Origin: Acidobacteriota bacterium
GTDB lineage: Bacteria > Acidobacteriota > Thermoanaerobaculia > Multivoradales > Multivoraceae
Assembly (NCBI GenBank): GCA_003388555.1
Contig: QQVD01000057.1
Location: 1-43,191, forward strand
Direction: 5' to 3'
Length of the DNA stretch: 43,191 nt
Shown here: positions 34,618-43,191 of the stretch, piece after piece
Numbering within the stretch: position 1 is the first letter of the stretch
Layout: each line of letters opens with the position of its first letter
Notes under the pieces: generated by a model
What the model saw: the letters and a program-made list of their open reading frames with translations, nothing else
Database searches by the model: none
What the model was told of the DNA's origin: nothing
Translations under genes and position numbers: made by a program

Positions 34618-36426
34618 ATGACCAACGCCGCAACTCTCGACCCCGACGACCTCGCGTTCGATCCCGACGCGCTGCGCGAGAAGTACCGCATCGAGCGCGA
34701 CAAACGTCTGCGCGCGGACGGCAACGAGCAGTACCTGCGCATCGCCGAGGACTTCGCGGGCTATGCCCTGGACCCGTACGTCGAGGCGCCGCTGCAGCGG
34801 GAGCCGCTCACCGACGAGGTCGAGATCGTCGTCATCGGCGGCGGCTTCGGCGGACTGATCACCGCCGCGCGTCTGCGCGAGGCGGGCTTCGACGACGTGC
34901 GCCTCGTCGAGCAGGGAGCCGACTTCGGTGGCACCTGGTACTGGAACCGGTACCCCGGCGCGGCGTGCGACACCGAGGCCTACATCTACCTGCCGCTGTG
35001 CGAGGAGCTCGGCTACGTGGCGAGCTCGAAGTACGCCTTCCAGCCGGAGATCCTCGAGCACTCGCGCGCCATCGCGCGGCACTACGACCTCTACCGTGGC
35101 GCCCTGCTGCAGACCGCGGTCACGGCACTCGAGTGGCACGCGGGATCCGCACGGTGGATCGTGCGGACGAACCGCGGCGATTCCCTGCGGGCGCGCTTCG
35201 TGGTTCAGTCGAACGGTCCCCTGACCACCCCGAAGCTGCCCGGCATCCCGGGCATCGGCGACTTCCGCGGCCACTCCTTCCACACCAGCCGCTGGGACTA
35301 CGACTACACCGGCGGCGGCCCCGACGGCGACCTCGACCGCCTCGGCGACAAGCGCGTGGCCGTCATCGGCACCGGCGCCACCGCGGTGCAGTGCGTGCCG
35401 CACCTCGGCGCCGCGGCGCGCGAGCTCTATGTCTTCCAGCGCACTCCGTCGTCGATCGACGTGCGCGCCAACCGGCCGACCGACCCGGCCTGGGCCGCGG
35501 GTCTCGAGCCCGGCTGGCAGCGCGAGCGGATGGAGAACTTCAACGTCCTCACCTCAGGGGGGATCGTCGAGCAGGACCTGGTGCAGGACGGTTGGACGGA
35601 GATCATCCGCAACCTGATCTCCACCGCCAACTTCCGCGGCACGGACATCCCCCGCGAGGAGGTGCCGCGGCTGATGGAGCTGGCCGACTTCCAGAAGATG
35701 AACCAGATCCGGGATCGGGTGGACGAGATCGTGCGCGACCCCGCGACGGCCGAGGCACTCAAGCCCTGGTACCGGCAGTTCTGCAAGCGCCCGTGCTTCC
35801 ACGACGAATACCTGCCCACCTTCAACCGGCCCAATGTGCACCTGATCGACACCGACGGCCGCGGGGTCGAGGCGATCACCGCCGAGGGCGTGGTCGCCGG
35901 CGGCAGGCTCTACCTGGTCGACTGCATCGTCTTCGCCACCGGTTTCGAGGTGGGCACTGCGTTCACCCGCCGGGCGGGCTACGACGTCACCGGGCGCGAA
36001 GGCCGCAGGCTCAGTGAGGAGTGGAGCGACGGCATGCGCTCGCTGCACGGCATGTTCGTGCACGGATTTCCCAATCTGCTGATCACCTCCAACGCGCAGT
36101 CAGGGTTCACCACCAACTTCCCGCACGCCATGGACGAGCGCGCACGACACCTGGTCTATGTTCTCGACCGCTGCCGAACCGACGGGGTGCGCACCCTCGA
36201 AGCGACGGCGGCGGCGCAGGACGCCTGGGTGGAGGAGATGCTGGCGGCATCGCGCTTCAACGAGGAGTTCCTCGCCTCGTGCACCCCCGGCTACTACAAC
36301 AACGAGGGCCAGCCGAACCGTCGCAGCGTGCAGGACGGTCCCTACGGGCGGGGGCCGGTGCGCTTCTTCCGCCTCCTCGAGCGCTGGCGCGCGGAGGGCG
36401 GTCTTGACGGCCTCGAGCGTCGCTGA
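34618..36426 (+). CDS. Flavin-containing (Baeyer-Villiger-type) monooxygenase
   Basis: 602 aa. FAD loop VVIGGGFGGLITAARL (~76), the DFGGTWYWNRYPGAACD segment, the Baeyer-Villiger fingerprint FxGxxxHxxxW (F216-R-G-H-S-F-H222-T-S-R-W226-D) and the NADPH loop VIGTGATAVQCVPHL, then TGF in CIVFATGFEVG. This is type I BVMO architecture of the phenylacetone/cyclohexanone class, inserting O2-derived oxygen next to a ketone to give esters or lactones. The N-terminal extension (~70 residues) is normal for the larger members. ATG 34618. Neighbouring SDR and quinoprotein genes could supply its ketone. Confidence 0.93.
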   Translation: MTNAATLDPDDLAFDPDALREKYRIERDKRLRADGNEQYLRIAEDFAGYALDPYVEAPLQREPLTDEVEIVVIGGGFGGLITAARLREAGFDDVRLVEQGADFGGTWYWNRYPGAACDTEAYIYLPLCEELGYVASSKYAFQPEILEHSRAIARHYDLYRGALLQTAVTALEWHAGSARWIVRTNRGDSLRARFVVQSNGPLTTPKLPGIPGIGDFRGHSFHTSRWDYDYTGGGPDGDLDRLGDKRVAVIGTGATAVQCVPHLGAAARELYVFQRTPSSIDVRANRPTDPAWAAGLEPGWQRERMENFNVLTSGGIVEQDLVQDGWTEIIRNLISTANFRGTDIPREEVPRLMELADFQKMNQIRDRVDEIVRDPATAEALKPWYRQFCKRPCFHDEYLPTFNRPNVHLIDTDGRGVEAITAEGVVAGGRLYLVDCIVFATGFEVGTAFTRRAGYDVTGREGRRLSEEWSDGMRSLHGMFVHGFPNLLITSNAQSGFTTNFPHAMDERARHLVYVLDRCRTDGVRTLEATAAAQDAWVEEMLAASRFNEEFLASCTPGYYNNEGQPNRRSVQDGPYGRGPVRFFRLLERWRAEGGLDGLERR

Positions 36427-36561
36427 CGCAGACCGATCGGACTGACTCGGCGCCCCGGTCGCGGCCCAGAACGACCCCACGGATCCAGGGAGCCGCCGAC
36501 CCAGCGACGCAGCGCGCCGTCGACCCGCAACCCAGTTCCAGTGGCGTGGTCTGTCGCCGCC

Positions 36562-37398
36562 TCAGAGCCCGCCGGAGACCGTCAGCACCTCGCCGGTGAC
36601 GTAGTCGGACTGCGGCAGGCAGAGCAGGAAGATGCCGCCGGCCGCGTCCTCGGGCTCGCCGAGGCGCCCCAGCGCCGTCGCCTGGCGCACGGCCTCCCGT
36701 GCAGGGTCGGCGATGCCGACGCGGTGGGCGCGGCCCGCGACCTCGATGGTCGGCGGCGTGTCGCGGAAGCCCTGGGTGAGGCGGGTGGCGATGTAGCCCA
36801 GGGCCACCGCGTTCACGGTGACGTTGTAGCGGCCCCACTCCTTGGCCAGCGACTTCGTCACGCCGACGATCGCGGCCTTGCCGGCGCTGTAGCCGACCTG
36901 GGTCGCGGCGCCCTGTGTGCCGGAGACCGAGGAGACGTTGACCACCTTGCGGCAGCGCGCCCGGCCGTCGCGCTCGCTCTCGGCCTTGGCCACCGGACGC
37001 AGCCAGCGGCCGAAGGCGCGCAGGATACGCAGCGGCGCCGCCACGTGCACGTCGAGCATCGCCTGCAGCTGCTCGTCGGACTGGTTGTGCAGCGCGCCGT
37101 TCCAGATGTAGCCGGCGTTGTTGACCACGATGTCGATGCCGCCGAAGGCCTCGACGGCACGGGCGACGAGCTGGTCGGGCAGCTCCGGATCGGTGACGCT
37201 GCCGGGCACCGCGAGGACCTCGCTGCCCTGCTCCGCCCCCTGATCGGCGATCTCCCGGGCGGCCTCGTGGCACACCGCTTCGTCGAGGTCGTTGAGCACG
37301 ATGCGGGCGCCGTGCTCGGCCAGCAGCGCCGCCGTGGCGCGGCCGACGCCACGGCCCGCCCCGGTGACGATCGCCACCTTCCGGTTCAGCATCGCCAA
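36562..37398 (-). CDS. SDR-family oxidoreductase
   Basis: 278 aa from TTG 37398, chosen because AGGAGG sits 9 bases upstream; ATG 37392 is the alternative. Rossmann motif TGAGRGVG (12-19), NNAG (~93-96), and the active site VSSVSG with Y170-x3-K174 (YSAGK). A short insertion (~137-150, KAESERDGRARC) precedes the Ser strand. It is a classical NAD(P)-dependent dehydrogenase/ketoreductase; substrate unknown. It lies 100 bases downstream of the quinoprotein dehydrogenase on the same strand and faces the monooxygenase, suggesting shared alcohol/ketone metabolism. Confidence 0.9.
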   Translation of the reverse strand: MAMLNRKVAIVTGAGRGVGRATAALLAEHGARIVLNDLDEAVCHEAAREIADQGAEQGSEVLAVPGSVTDPELPDQLVARAVEAFGGIDIVVNNAGYIWNGALHNQSDEQLQAMLDVHVAAPLRILRAFGRWLRPVAKAESERDGRARCRKVVNVSSVSGTQGAATQVGYSAGKAAIVGVTKSLAKEWGRYNVTVNAVALGYIATRLTQGFRDTPPTIEVAGRAHRVGIADPAREAVRQATALGRLGEPEDAAGGIFLLCLPQSDYVTGEVLTVSGGL

Positions 37399-37498
37399 GG
37401 CGTCGGTCCTCCTCTCTGGAGGTCCCGCCGGGAGCCGTCCCGTGCGATCGGGCGACACAGGGCCGGTGCGGTCGGACGGGGGTCTCGGATCTGGTCGC

Positions 37499-39526
37499 TC
37501 AGGGTTGGCTCCCGCCCGCGCCGCCCGAGGTGGCTCGCCGAGTTCGAAACGGCGCCGAGAACGCGAGGAGCTCGGCCTCCGGGCCGCGTCCCACCGCGAC
37601 CACGACGTACTGCACTCCACCGTGCAGGTAGCTCATCGGCGTGCCGTGCGGGGTCTTGTCGAGCTTCTTCTCCCACAGCTTGGCGCCGTCGCTGGTCCGG
37701 TAGGCACGCAGGAAGCCGCCTTCGCCGACCCGCAGCATGCTGTCGGGGTCCCATTCACCCTGGATGATGAACAGGAGCCCGTCGGTGAGCACCAGGCCGC
37801 CGTTGGAGAGCACGCCGTGGGCGTTGGCGCCGAGGTCGGGCAGGTCGAGGTGGGCCAGGAGCGGGTGGTCCTTGGGCCCGGCGCCGTGCGCCACCATCCA
37901 GTCGTGCTCGCCCTCCACCAGATCGATCGCGGTGATGCGGCCGTACGGCGGCTTGAGGAAGGGGATGCCGTCGAGGCCGCGCGGCAGCCAGTCGCCGACC
38001 CGGATGTAGTCGAAGTCGGAGCGCGCCGCGTCGGGCTTGTCGAGCGCGTTGATCATCACCAGGCTCATCGACGGCACGAACAGCCTGGCGCTGCGCGGGT
38101 CGACCGCGGCGCCGCCCCAGTTGGCGCCGCCGGCGGCGCTCGGCACCTGGATGGTGCCCTGCTTGCCGCCCTCTCCGACCACGATCGGCGGCGTGAAGAT
38201 CGGCCCCCACTGGTACTGGCGCAGGATCTCGAGCGCCCGGTCGCGCAGCTCGGGAGTGAAGTCGACGATGTCATCCTCGGTGATGCCCTGGCGCTCGAAA
38301 GGCGGCGGCTTGGTGGGGAAGGGCTGGGTGGGTGAAGTCTTCTCGCCGGGCACCGTGGACTGCGGCACCGGGCGCTCCTCGATCGGCCAGATCGGAGTGC
38401 CGTCGCGGCGGTCGAAGACGTAGGTGAAGCCCTGCTTGCTGACCTGGGCGACGGCCGGGATCACCGACCCGTCCGGCTGCGGGATGTCGACCAGGTTGGG
38501 AGCGCACGGGAAGTCGTAGTCCCACACCCCGTGGTGCACCGCCTGGAAGTGCCACAGGCGCTCGCCGCTCGCCGCGTCGAGGGCGACCAGGCTCTCGGCG
38601 AACAGGTTGTCGCCCTTGCGGTGGCCGCCGTACCAGTCGTTGGTGGGGGTCGAGGTCGGTAGGTAGACGATGCCGCGCTCCTCGTCGCAGCTCATCATCG
38701 TCCACACGTTGGTGTTGCCGGTGTAGCGCCAGGAGTCGTCCTCCCAGGTGTCGACTCCGAACTCGCTGCCCTGGGGAATGGTGTGGAAGACCCACTTCAG
38801 CGCGCCGGTGCGCGGGTCGAAGCCGCGCACGTGCCCCGGAGGCATCGTCTTGTGGGTCGGGCCGTCGAAGATGATCGAGCCGAGGACCACCGTGTCGCCG
38901 CAGACGATCGGTGGCGCGTTGTGCGCCACCATGCGGGGATTGATCTCGCCCAGGCCCTGGGTGGTGTCGACGATGCCTGCATCGCCGAACGCCGGGTCGG
39001 GCAGCCCGGTCGCCGGGTCGAGGGAGATCAGCTGACGGGCGCCGGTGGCGAAGAAGAGGCGCTCGATGGTGCGCGGCGCCTCGCCTCCGTCCGCCGCCGG
39101 GATCTCGCTCTTCCACCACTCGAGGCCGCGGTGCTGGAAGCCGGTGTTGGTCGGCCGCCCGACGTCGTAGACCTTGGGGTCGTAGCGCCAGAGCAGCTCG
39201 CCGTTCGCGGCGTCGAGGGCCACCGCCTGCTGCAGTGGCGTGGTCAGGTAGAGACGGCCACCGATCTCGAGCGGCGTCGCCTTGAAGTGCCCGCCCATCG
39301 CCGCCTTGGGCAGCTCGGCGTCGATCGACTTCCACGACCACGCGAGCTGGAGGCCGGCGACGTTGCCCTCGTCGATCTGGTCGAGGGCGGTGAACTTGGT
39401 GCTGCCGCGGTCGCCGCCGTAGTGCGGCCAGTCGCCGTCCGGCGCGCCGTGCTGGGCCTGGATCGCCGCGGTGCAGAGCACCAGGAGCGCCGACAGGAGG
39501 ATCGGGCGGAGCGTCTTCGTGGTCAT
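37499..39526 (-). CDS. PQQ-dependent dehydrogenase (quinoprotein glucose/alcohol dehydrogenase-like), periplasmic
   Basis: 675 aa. Signal peptide LRPILLSALLVLCTAAIQA, cleaved before QHGAP. Eight-bladed quinoprotein propeller: start motif DGDWPHYGGDRGSTKFTALDQI, repeated W-docking strands such as GALKWVF, GERLWHFQAVHHGVWDYD, GTPIWPIEE and GAKLWEKKLDK, and ANWGGAAVDP. The first blade and HHGVWDYDFP are typical of membrane-associated glucose-dehydrogenase relatives without the N-terminal membrane domain. No CxxCH, so electrons must pass to a separate carrier. ATG 39526 has AGGAG at 8 bases. Divergent from the YtrA-type regulator. Confidence 0.92.
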   Translation of the reverse strand: MTTKTLRPILLSALLVLCTAAIQAQHGAPDGDWPHYGGDRGSTKFTALDQIDEGNVAGLQLAWSWKSIDAELPKAAMGGHFKATPLEIGGRLYLTTPLQQAVALDAANGELLWRYDPKVYDVGRPTNTGFQHRGLEWWKSEIPAADGGEAPRTIERLFFATGARQLISLDPATGLPDPAFGDAGIVDTTQGLGEINPRMVAHNAPPIVCGDTVVLGSIIFDGPTHKTMPPGHVRGFDPRTGALKWVFHTIPQGSEFGVDTWEDDSWRYTGNTNVWTMMSCDEERGIVYLPTSTPTNDWYGGHRKGDNLFAESLVALDAASGERLWHFQAVHHGVWDYDFPCAPNLVDIPQPDGSVIPAVAQVSKQGFTYVFDRRDGTPIWPIEERPVPQSTVPGEKTSPTQPFPTKPPPFERQGITEDDIVDFTPELRDRALEILRQYQWGPIFTPPIVVGEGGKQGTIQVPSAAGGANWGGAAVDPRSARLFVPSMSLVMINALDKPDAARSDFDYIRVGDWLPRGLDGIPFLKPPYGRITAIDLVEGEHDWMVAHGAGPKDHPLLAHLDLPDLGANAHGVLSNGGLVLTDGLLFIIQGEWDPDSMLRVGEGGFLRAYRTSDGAKLWEKKLDKTPHGTPMSYLHGGVQYVVVAVGRGPEAELLAFSAPFRTRRATSGGAGGSQP

Positions 39527-39713
39527 CGGATCTCTCCTGCGCCGGGCCGGTGCGTGTCGCGTGAGCGGAGGTGGCCTGCGCCGACGGTGCGGGTGGGCAC
39601 GCGAGGTTCTCGGTGGAGAGGAGAGAGTATTCGAGACTCTGTGGGTGGGGCCGTGATCGGCGGGCAGACGGGCTTCGATCTCGGGTGTCGTGGCGGTGTC
39701 TCGGCAGATGCGA

Positions 39714-39753
39714 TTGCTTTTCACGAGGCAGTGTATTAGTGTAGTAATACACT
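39714..39753 (+). promoter_or_regulatory. Promoter and operator of the gntR-ABC operon
   Basis: AGTGTATTA (39730-39738) and TAATACACT (39745-39753) form a perfect 9-bp inverted repeat with a 6-base spacer, typical of YtrA-subfamily GntR operators. TTGCTT (39714-39719), 17 bases, TAGTGT (39737-39742) gives a promoter whose -10 lies inside the operator, so binding should repress. The first regulator codon is 36 bases downstream. Confidence 0.75.
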
Positions 39754-39788
39754 AAGCGAAAGGCTCGCGCTGCCAGCTCCACCGAGAG

Positions 39789-40208
39789 ATGCGAACGATC
39801 ACCATCGATCCCCGCCATGCGACGCCGATCTGGCGCCAGATCGCCGACCAGGTGCACCACCAGGTGGGTGGCGGTCTGCTCGCCGCCGGCGACCCTCTGC
39901 CGTCGGTGCGTGACCTGGCCGTGCAACTGCGGGTCAACCCGGCGACCGTGGCGCGCGCCTACCGCGCCCTCGTCGACGTCGAGGTCGTCGAGGTGCGTCG
40001 GGGCGAGGGCACCTTCGTGGCGGCGGCGCGCAGCAGCGACACCGAAGGGGTGCGGCGGCGCGAGCTCGACCAGCAGGCGCAGGCGTATGCGCGTGTCGCC
40101 CGCTCGCTCGGCTTCGACCAGCGGTCGAGCCGCGAGGCGCTCGAGCGTGCCTGGCGAGGGGCCGAGCACGGGCAGGACGGTGCTTCGAAGAAGGGGACGG
40201 CGACGTGA
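39789..40208 (+). CDS. GntR-family regulator, YtrA subfamily
   Basis: 139 aa. The N-terminal winged helix-turn-helix reads TPIWRQIADQVHHQVGGGLLAAGDPLPSVRDLAVQLRVNPATVARAYRAL followed by the wing EVRRGEGTFVA; quoted as segments of one domain (residues ~12-80). Only ~60 residues follow, too short for a FadR or UTRA ligand domain, which defines the YtrA type. Such regulators usually control the ABC operon they head. The palindromic operator over its own promoter supports autorepression. Its stop shares GTGA with the ATPase start. Confidence 0.93.
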   Translation: MRTITIDPRHATPIWRQIADQVHHQVGGGLLAAGDPLPSVRDLAVQLRVNPATVARAYRALVDVEVVEVRRGEGTFVAAARSSDTEGVRRRELDQQAQAYARVARSLGFDQRSSREALERAWRGAEHGQDGASKKGTAT

Positions 40209-41080
40209 CGGGAGGGCGAAGGATGAGCAGGACGATCGAGTCGGGCATCGAGCCGGCGAACCTGCCGGCGACCAGGCCGGCGGTCTTCTCGGCGGAGGGA
40301 GTGGACCGCGATGGCGGCTCGGGCGAAACGGCGGTGAGAGTCTCCGGCCTGACCTTCCGCTACGGACGGAGGCCGGTGCTGGACGACATCGATCTCGACG
40401 TACCGGCCGGGAGCAGCTACGCGGTAGTCGGGCGCAACGGAGTCGGGAAGACCAGCCTGGTGCATCTGCTCTGCGGCCTGCGTTCGCCCGAGCGCGGAGA
40501 GCTCACGGTGCTGGGCAGGGATCCGGCGCTCCATCGCGCCCAACTGGTGGAGGAGATCGGAGTGGTGCTCGAGCGCCCGACGGCCCCTCCCGACGCCACG
40601 CTCGCCTCGCTGGCGCGCCTGACCGGCACCCTGCGCGACGTGCCGGTCGACACCATCTGCTCGCGTCTCGCGCGCTGGGACCTGCCGCTCGGCTCGAGGT
40701 TCGGCGAGCTGTCGCGCGGCCAGCAGGGTCAGGTCGGCCTGCAGCTGGCCCTGGCCGGTGCGCCGCGCCTGCTGGTCCTCGACGACCCGTTCCTCGGTCT
40801 CGACGTGGTGGCGCGGGCCGAGCTGGTGGAAGCCCTGATCGAGGAGATGGCGCAGCGCGACCTGACCGTGCTCTTCACCAGCCACGATCTCGATCTCGTG
40901 CACCGCCTGGCCACCCACGTCGCCGTCCTCCGCGGTGGCCGCGTCGCCGCCTCGGGACCGCTCGACGCGATGCTGCGTGCAGAGAGCGACGGGAGGAGTC
41001 TGGAGGAGATCCTCGCCGGGAGTGGCGCGGATGAACCTGTAGCCGGTTCCCAACACGCGATGACGGGAGGAGGCACCTGA
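40205..41080 (+). CDS. ABC transporter ATP-binding protein
   Basis: 291 aa from GTG 40205 (GTGA overlap); ATG 40223 is an alternative. A ~40-residue unique leader precedes the nucleotide-binding domain: Walker A VGRNGVGKTSL, signature LSRGQQGQVG, Walker B LLVLDDPFLGLD, H-loop TSHDLDLVHR. Two deviations: LSRGQ for LSGGQ, and Asp in place of the catalytic Glu after Walker B. Asp at this place often slows ATP hydrolysis. Single ATPase for the permease encoded next (TGATG junction at 41078-41082). Confidence 0.92.
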   Translation: MTGGRRMSRTIESGIEPANLPATRPAVFSAEGVDRDGGSGETAVRVSGLTFRYGRRPVLDDIDLDVPAGSSYAVVGRNGVGKTSLVHLLCGLRSPERGELTVLGRDPALHRAQLVEEIGVVLERPTAPPDATLASLARLTGTLRDVPVDTICSRLARWDLPLGSRFGELSRGQQGQVGLQLALAGAPRLLVLDDPFLGLDVVARAELVEALIEEMAQRDLTVLFTSHDLDLVHRLATHVAVLRGGRVAASGPLDAMLRAESDGRSLEEILAGSGADEPVAGSQHAMTGGGT

Positions 41081-43059
41081 TGCGTTCGATCTCGAGACTG
41101 CTCGCCGTCCTCCGCTTCGAGCTGGTGCGGCGTCGCCGGCTGCTCCTCGGCGGTGTGCTGGCAGGGCTCCTGGCGCCGCTCCTCGCCTGGGCGACCGGTG
41201 CGCCGCTGGGGGTGCTCGCCGCGAGCCTCGGCCTCGCGGTCGCCGCGGGGACCGGGCTGCTCCTCGGCATCCACGCCTTCGTTCCCGAGCAGCTGGATGG
41301 GCGCCTGGCGTTCCTGCTCCTGCAGCCTCTGCCGGCGGCCGCCATCCCGTTGGCGCGCGGCCTGACCGCTTCGCTGATCGGCATCGGGCAATACCTGCTC
41401 GCCCTGCTGCCGACCCTGGCCCTCGCGGATTTCGCCACGACAGACGCTTCGGTTCCGTTCGAGGTCCTGGTGCTGGGGGCGGCGGCGGTCCCGGCAGCGG
41501 TCTTCCTGGGCAGCCTGTTGGCCATGGTGCTGGGCACACGGGATCGCTGGACGGTGCTCGATCTCGCCGCGATGGCGTTCGTGACGGTAGTGCTGCTCGG
41601 CTTGGCGCCGTCCCTCGACTCCCTCGGACTGGAAGCAGTCTTCGGCCTCGCCGCGATCGGGGTCGTTTTCCTGGCACTGCTGGGGGCGGCCTGGGGTCTC
41701 GTCGCCGCCGTCTCGCGTGGCCGCATCGATGCGCGACGTGGTCACCGGGCCTTCACAGCGAGACTCGCCTCGGCCCTGCTGGTGGCTCTCGCCGCCGCAT
41801 CCCTGTTCCTGGCCTGGGCGTCGTCGCCGCCCTCCGGGGCCCTCGCGGTCGGGGGCGCGGCGCGGACGGCCACCGGCAATCCATGGATCGTCCTGCCGCT
41901 CTTCTCGCCGTACTGGCACGAGGGACCGGAGCTGCTGCGCCAGGGATACGAGCGCAGCCACGCCTTTCCCGTTGCGGGCGGGAAGGGCGTCGCGCTGCCC
42001 GGAGAGGCGCGCCGGGCGGTGCCGCTGGCCGACTCGAGCTCCGTCGTCTGGCTCGCTGACGGTGCTCTGCATGTGCTCGATCTCGAAACCGGCCAGCGCA
42101 GCCGAGCAGCTTGGCCCTCTGGCGACCCGAGGGCGTCGAGCCCTTCCCCCGACGGACGCCGCATCGCCGCCCTCTTCTCGAGTCGCGACGAGCATGGCGT
42201 GCCCCGCTGGTCGGCAGAGGTGCGCTCGGTCGACGATCCCGTCGTGGGACACCGCCTCGAGCTCGAGGGCGTCGCACGACTGGATGGCGAGGCACGCGTC
42301 GAGTGGCTCGAGCACGGACCGAGGTTCACGGTGGCGCAGGAGGAGGGGCTCGCCTGGTTCGACCTGCCGGTGGCCTCCGACGCGGAGCGGCCGGACCGAG
42401 AGATGGCCGCCACCGGCCGGGCCGGGAGGATCGACTTCCCCAGCCTGCTGCGGCCCTGGGGCGGCGAGCCCGGCGTCCTCCACGAGCTTTCCGGCGAGCG
42501 CAGCGCGCTGTCGACGCCGGACGAGATCGTCGTCGTCGACCGCCTCGGCGACGTCCTCTGGCGGCTTCCTTCCCTGCGTCTGGGCGGCCTGGGCCCCGAT
42601 TCCGCCGGCACAAAGAGGAGGTTCGGAGGCCCGGTGTGGAGGGGCGACCACCTGCTGTGGCTGACCTTGGCGTGGACTCGCGAGGGCCGCACCTTCGAGC
42701 TCCACGCGACGAGCGACGGAGAGGCCGTGACGACGGTGGCGCTCCCCGGGTGGATCTCGCTCGGCGCGACGCTGGCGGACGGCTCGGGGATCGCTGTCGT
42801 CGCCCCTCCGGATTCGAGCCACGAGAGAACACCGACCCAGGTGGGAGTCCTGCGTCTTCCGGAGCTGCGTCTCGAGCTGCGAGATGCACCACCTCCCCTC
42901 GGCGAAACGCCGCACAACGCCTACTTCCGGCTCGAGCCAGGGGTCGAGCCGCGCCAGGCCGACCAGCAACTCGTGCACGTGGATGTCGTCGCCGTGGTCC
43001 GCGTCGACTTCGCCGCCGGCTTCCGGCAGGAGGTCGTCTTCGAAACGGGCTCGGAGTAG
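41080..43059 (+). CDS. ABC-2-like permease fused to a propeller-like extracytoplasmic domain
   Basis: 659 aa. The first ~260 residues hold six to seven transmembrane helices (for example LLLGGVLAGLLAPLLAW, VLGAAAVPAAVFLGSLLAMV) arranged like an ABC-2 export permease. From ~270 onward there are ~390 hydrophilic residues with short beta-strand repeats carrying W and D turns (SSVVWLADGALHVLDLETG, PSPDGRRIAALFSS, EIVVVDRLGDVLWRLPSL), resembling WD40/YncE-like propeller blades. This domain should face away from the cytoplasm. Such a fusion is unusual; substrate unknown. No stop or frameshift is apparent, though the last ~30 residues look less ordered. ATG 41080 overlaps the ATPase stop. Confidence 0.75.
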   Translation: MRSISRLLAVLRFELVRRRRLLLGGVLAGLLAPLLAWATGAPLGVLAASLGLAVAAGTGLLLGIHAFVPEQLDGRLAFLLLQPLPAAAIPLARGLTASLIGIGQYLLALLPTLALADFATTDASVPFEVLVLGAAAVPAAVFLGSLLAMVLGTRDRWTVLDLAAMAFVTVVLLGLAPSLDSLGLEAVFGLAAIGVVFLALLGAAWGLVAAVSRGRIDARRGHRAFTARLASALLVALAAASLFLAWASSPPSGALAVGGAARTATGNPWIVLPLFSPYWHEGPELLRQGYERSHAFPVAGGKGVALPGEARRAVPLADSSSVVWLADGALHVLDLETGQRSRAAWPSGDPRASSPSPDGRRIAALFSSRDEHGVPRWSAEVRSVDDPVVGHRLELEGVARLDGEARVEWLEHGPRFTVAQEEGLAWFDLPVASDAERPDREMAATGRAGRIDFPSLLRPWGGEPGVLHELSGERSALSTPDEIVVVDRLGDVLWRLPSLRLGGLGPDSAGTKRRFGGPVWRGDHLLWLTLAWTREGRTFELHATSDGEAVTTVALPGWISLGATLADGSGIAVVAPPDSSHERTPTQVGVLRLPELRLELRDAPPPLGETPHNAYFRLEPGVEPRQADQQLVHVDVVAVVRVDFAAGFRQEVVFETGSE

Positions 43060-43191
43060 GCCACCTCCGTCGGGCGTGACTCCACGCGCCAGCCGGTCGC
43101 AGACGCTGGGACCGTACCGCCGTGGCCCCAAATAGAAGGGCCCTCCCTGAGCTCGCAGCCCCCGAACAGTCCGCAGCTGTCCGCGGCGTCC

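Noticed and set aside
40729-43131. Minus-strand open frame of ~800 codons opposite the ABC genes
   Set aside because: Gln/Arg/Gly-rich shadow sequence; the plus-strand genes have overlaps, operator and motifs.
43060-43191. Gene or terminator at the right edge
   Set aside because: 132 bases with no recognisable start, hairpin-T-run or homology; cannot be judged from this window.

Overview
The window is about 70% GC chromosomal DNA packed with ordinary protein-coding genes. The host looks Gram-negative: there are two lipoprotein signal peptides, an outer-membrane barrel protein and periplasmic quinoproteins. MutL carries the endonuclease motif, as in bacteria without MutH. PQQ dehydrogenases, a Ser/Thr kinase, frequent GTG/TTG starts and 4-base stop/start overlaps would fit an Acidobacteriota-like (for example Thermoanaerobaculia-like) genome. 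That placement is inference; no rRNA or tRNA gene is present to anchor it. I see no phage, insertion sequence or CRISPR array.

Left part (1-12,800). A minus-strand operon runs 5'-nucleotidase lipoprotein > AhcY-like hydrolase > MtaD-like deaminase. The AhcY-like enzyme has HxExK where adenine-specific enzymes have HxTxE/Q, so the pair probably recycles S-adenosylhomocysteine through S-inosylhomocysteine. Divergent from it on the plus strand lie mutL, rnc, asnS, a PIG3-type quinone oxidoreductase and an isopentenyl phosphate kinase. A 519-bp gap filled with nested palindromes follows, then an ECF sigma factor, a zinc-finger anti-sigma-like membrane protein and a YbjQ-family gene.

Middle (12,800-30,500). 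This part holds a secreted thioredoxin-like protein, a divergent asparaginase-2-fold lipoprotein, a 10-bp tandem repeat, and a tightly overlapping unit of DUF3311-like protein, Na+/solute symporter and TPR-Ser/Thr kinase. Then come trpS, an HD protein, a rhomboid-like protein without the catalytic serine, an M20 hydrolase, an orphan ParA with a possible small RNA behind it, an outer-membrane protein with an ECF-like promoter, mtaB, fabI and a pilB-like ATPase.

Right part (30,500-43,191). It contains an EamA exporter, a secreted PQQ sugar-dehydrogenase-like protein that begins in a 9-bp repeat of start codons, a group of oxidative genes (aminotransferase, Baeyer-Villiger monooxygenase, SDR, quinoprotein dehydrogenase), and a YtrA-type regulator with a clear operator in front of an ABC transporter. 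The permease of that transporter carries a large extracytoplasmic propeller-like domain.

The observations I would follow first are the S-inosylhomocysteine route, the bacterial isopentenyl phosphate kinase, the palindrome-rich gap at 10,675-10,897, the matching ECF-type promoters at 11,018 and 26,084, and the candidate small RNA at 23,942-24,005.
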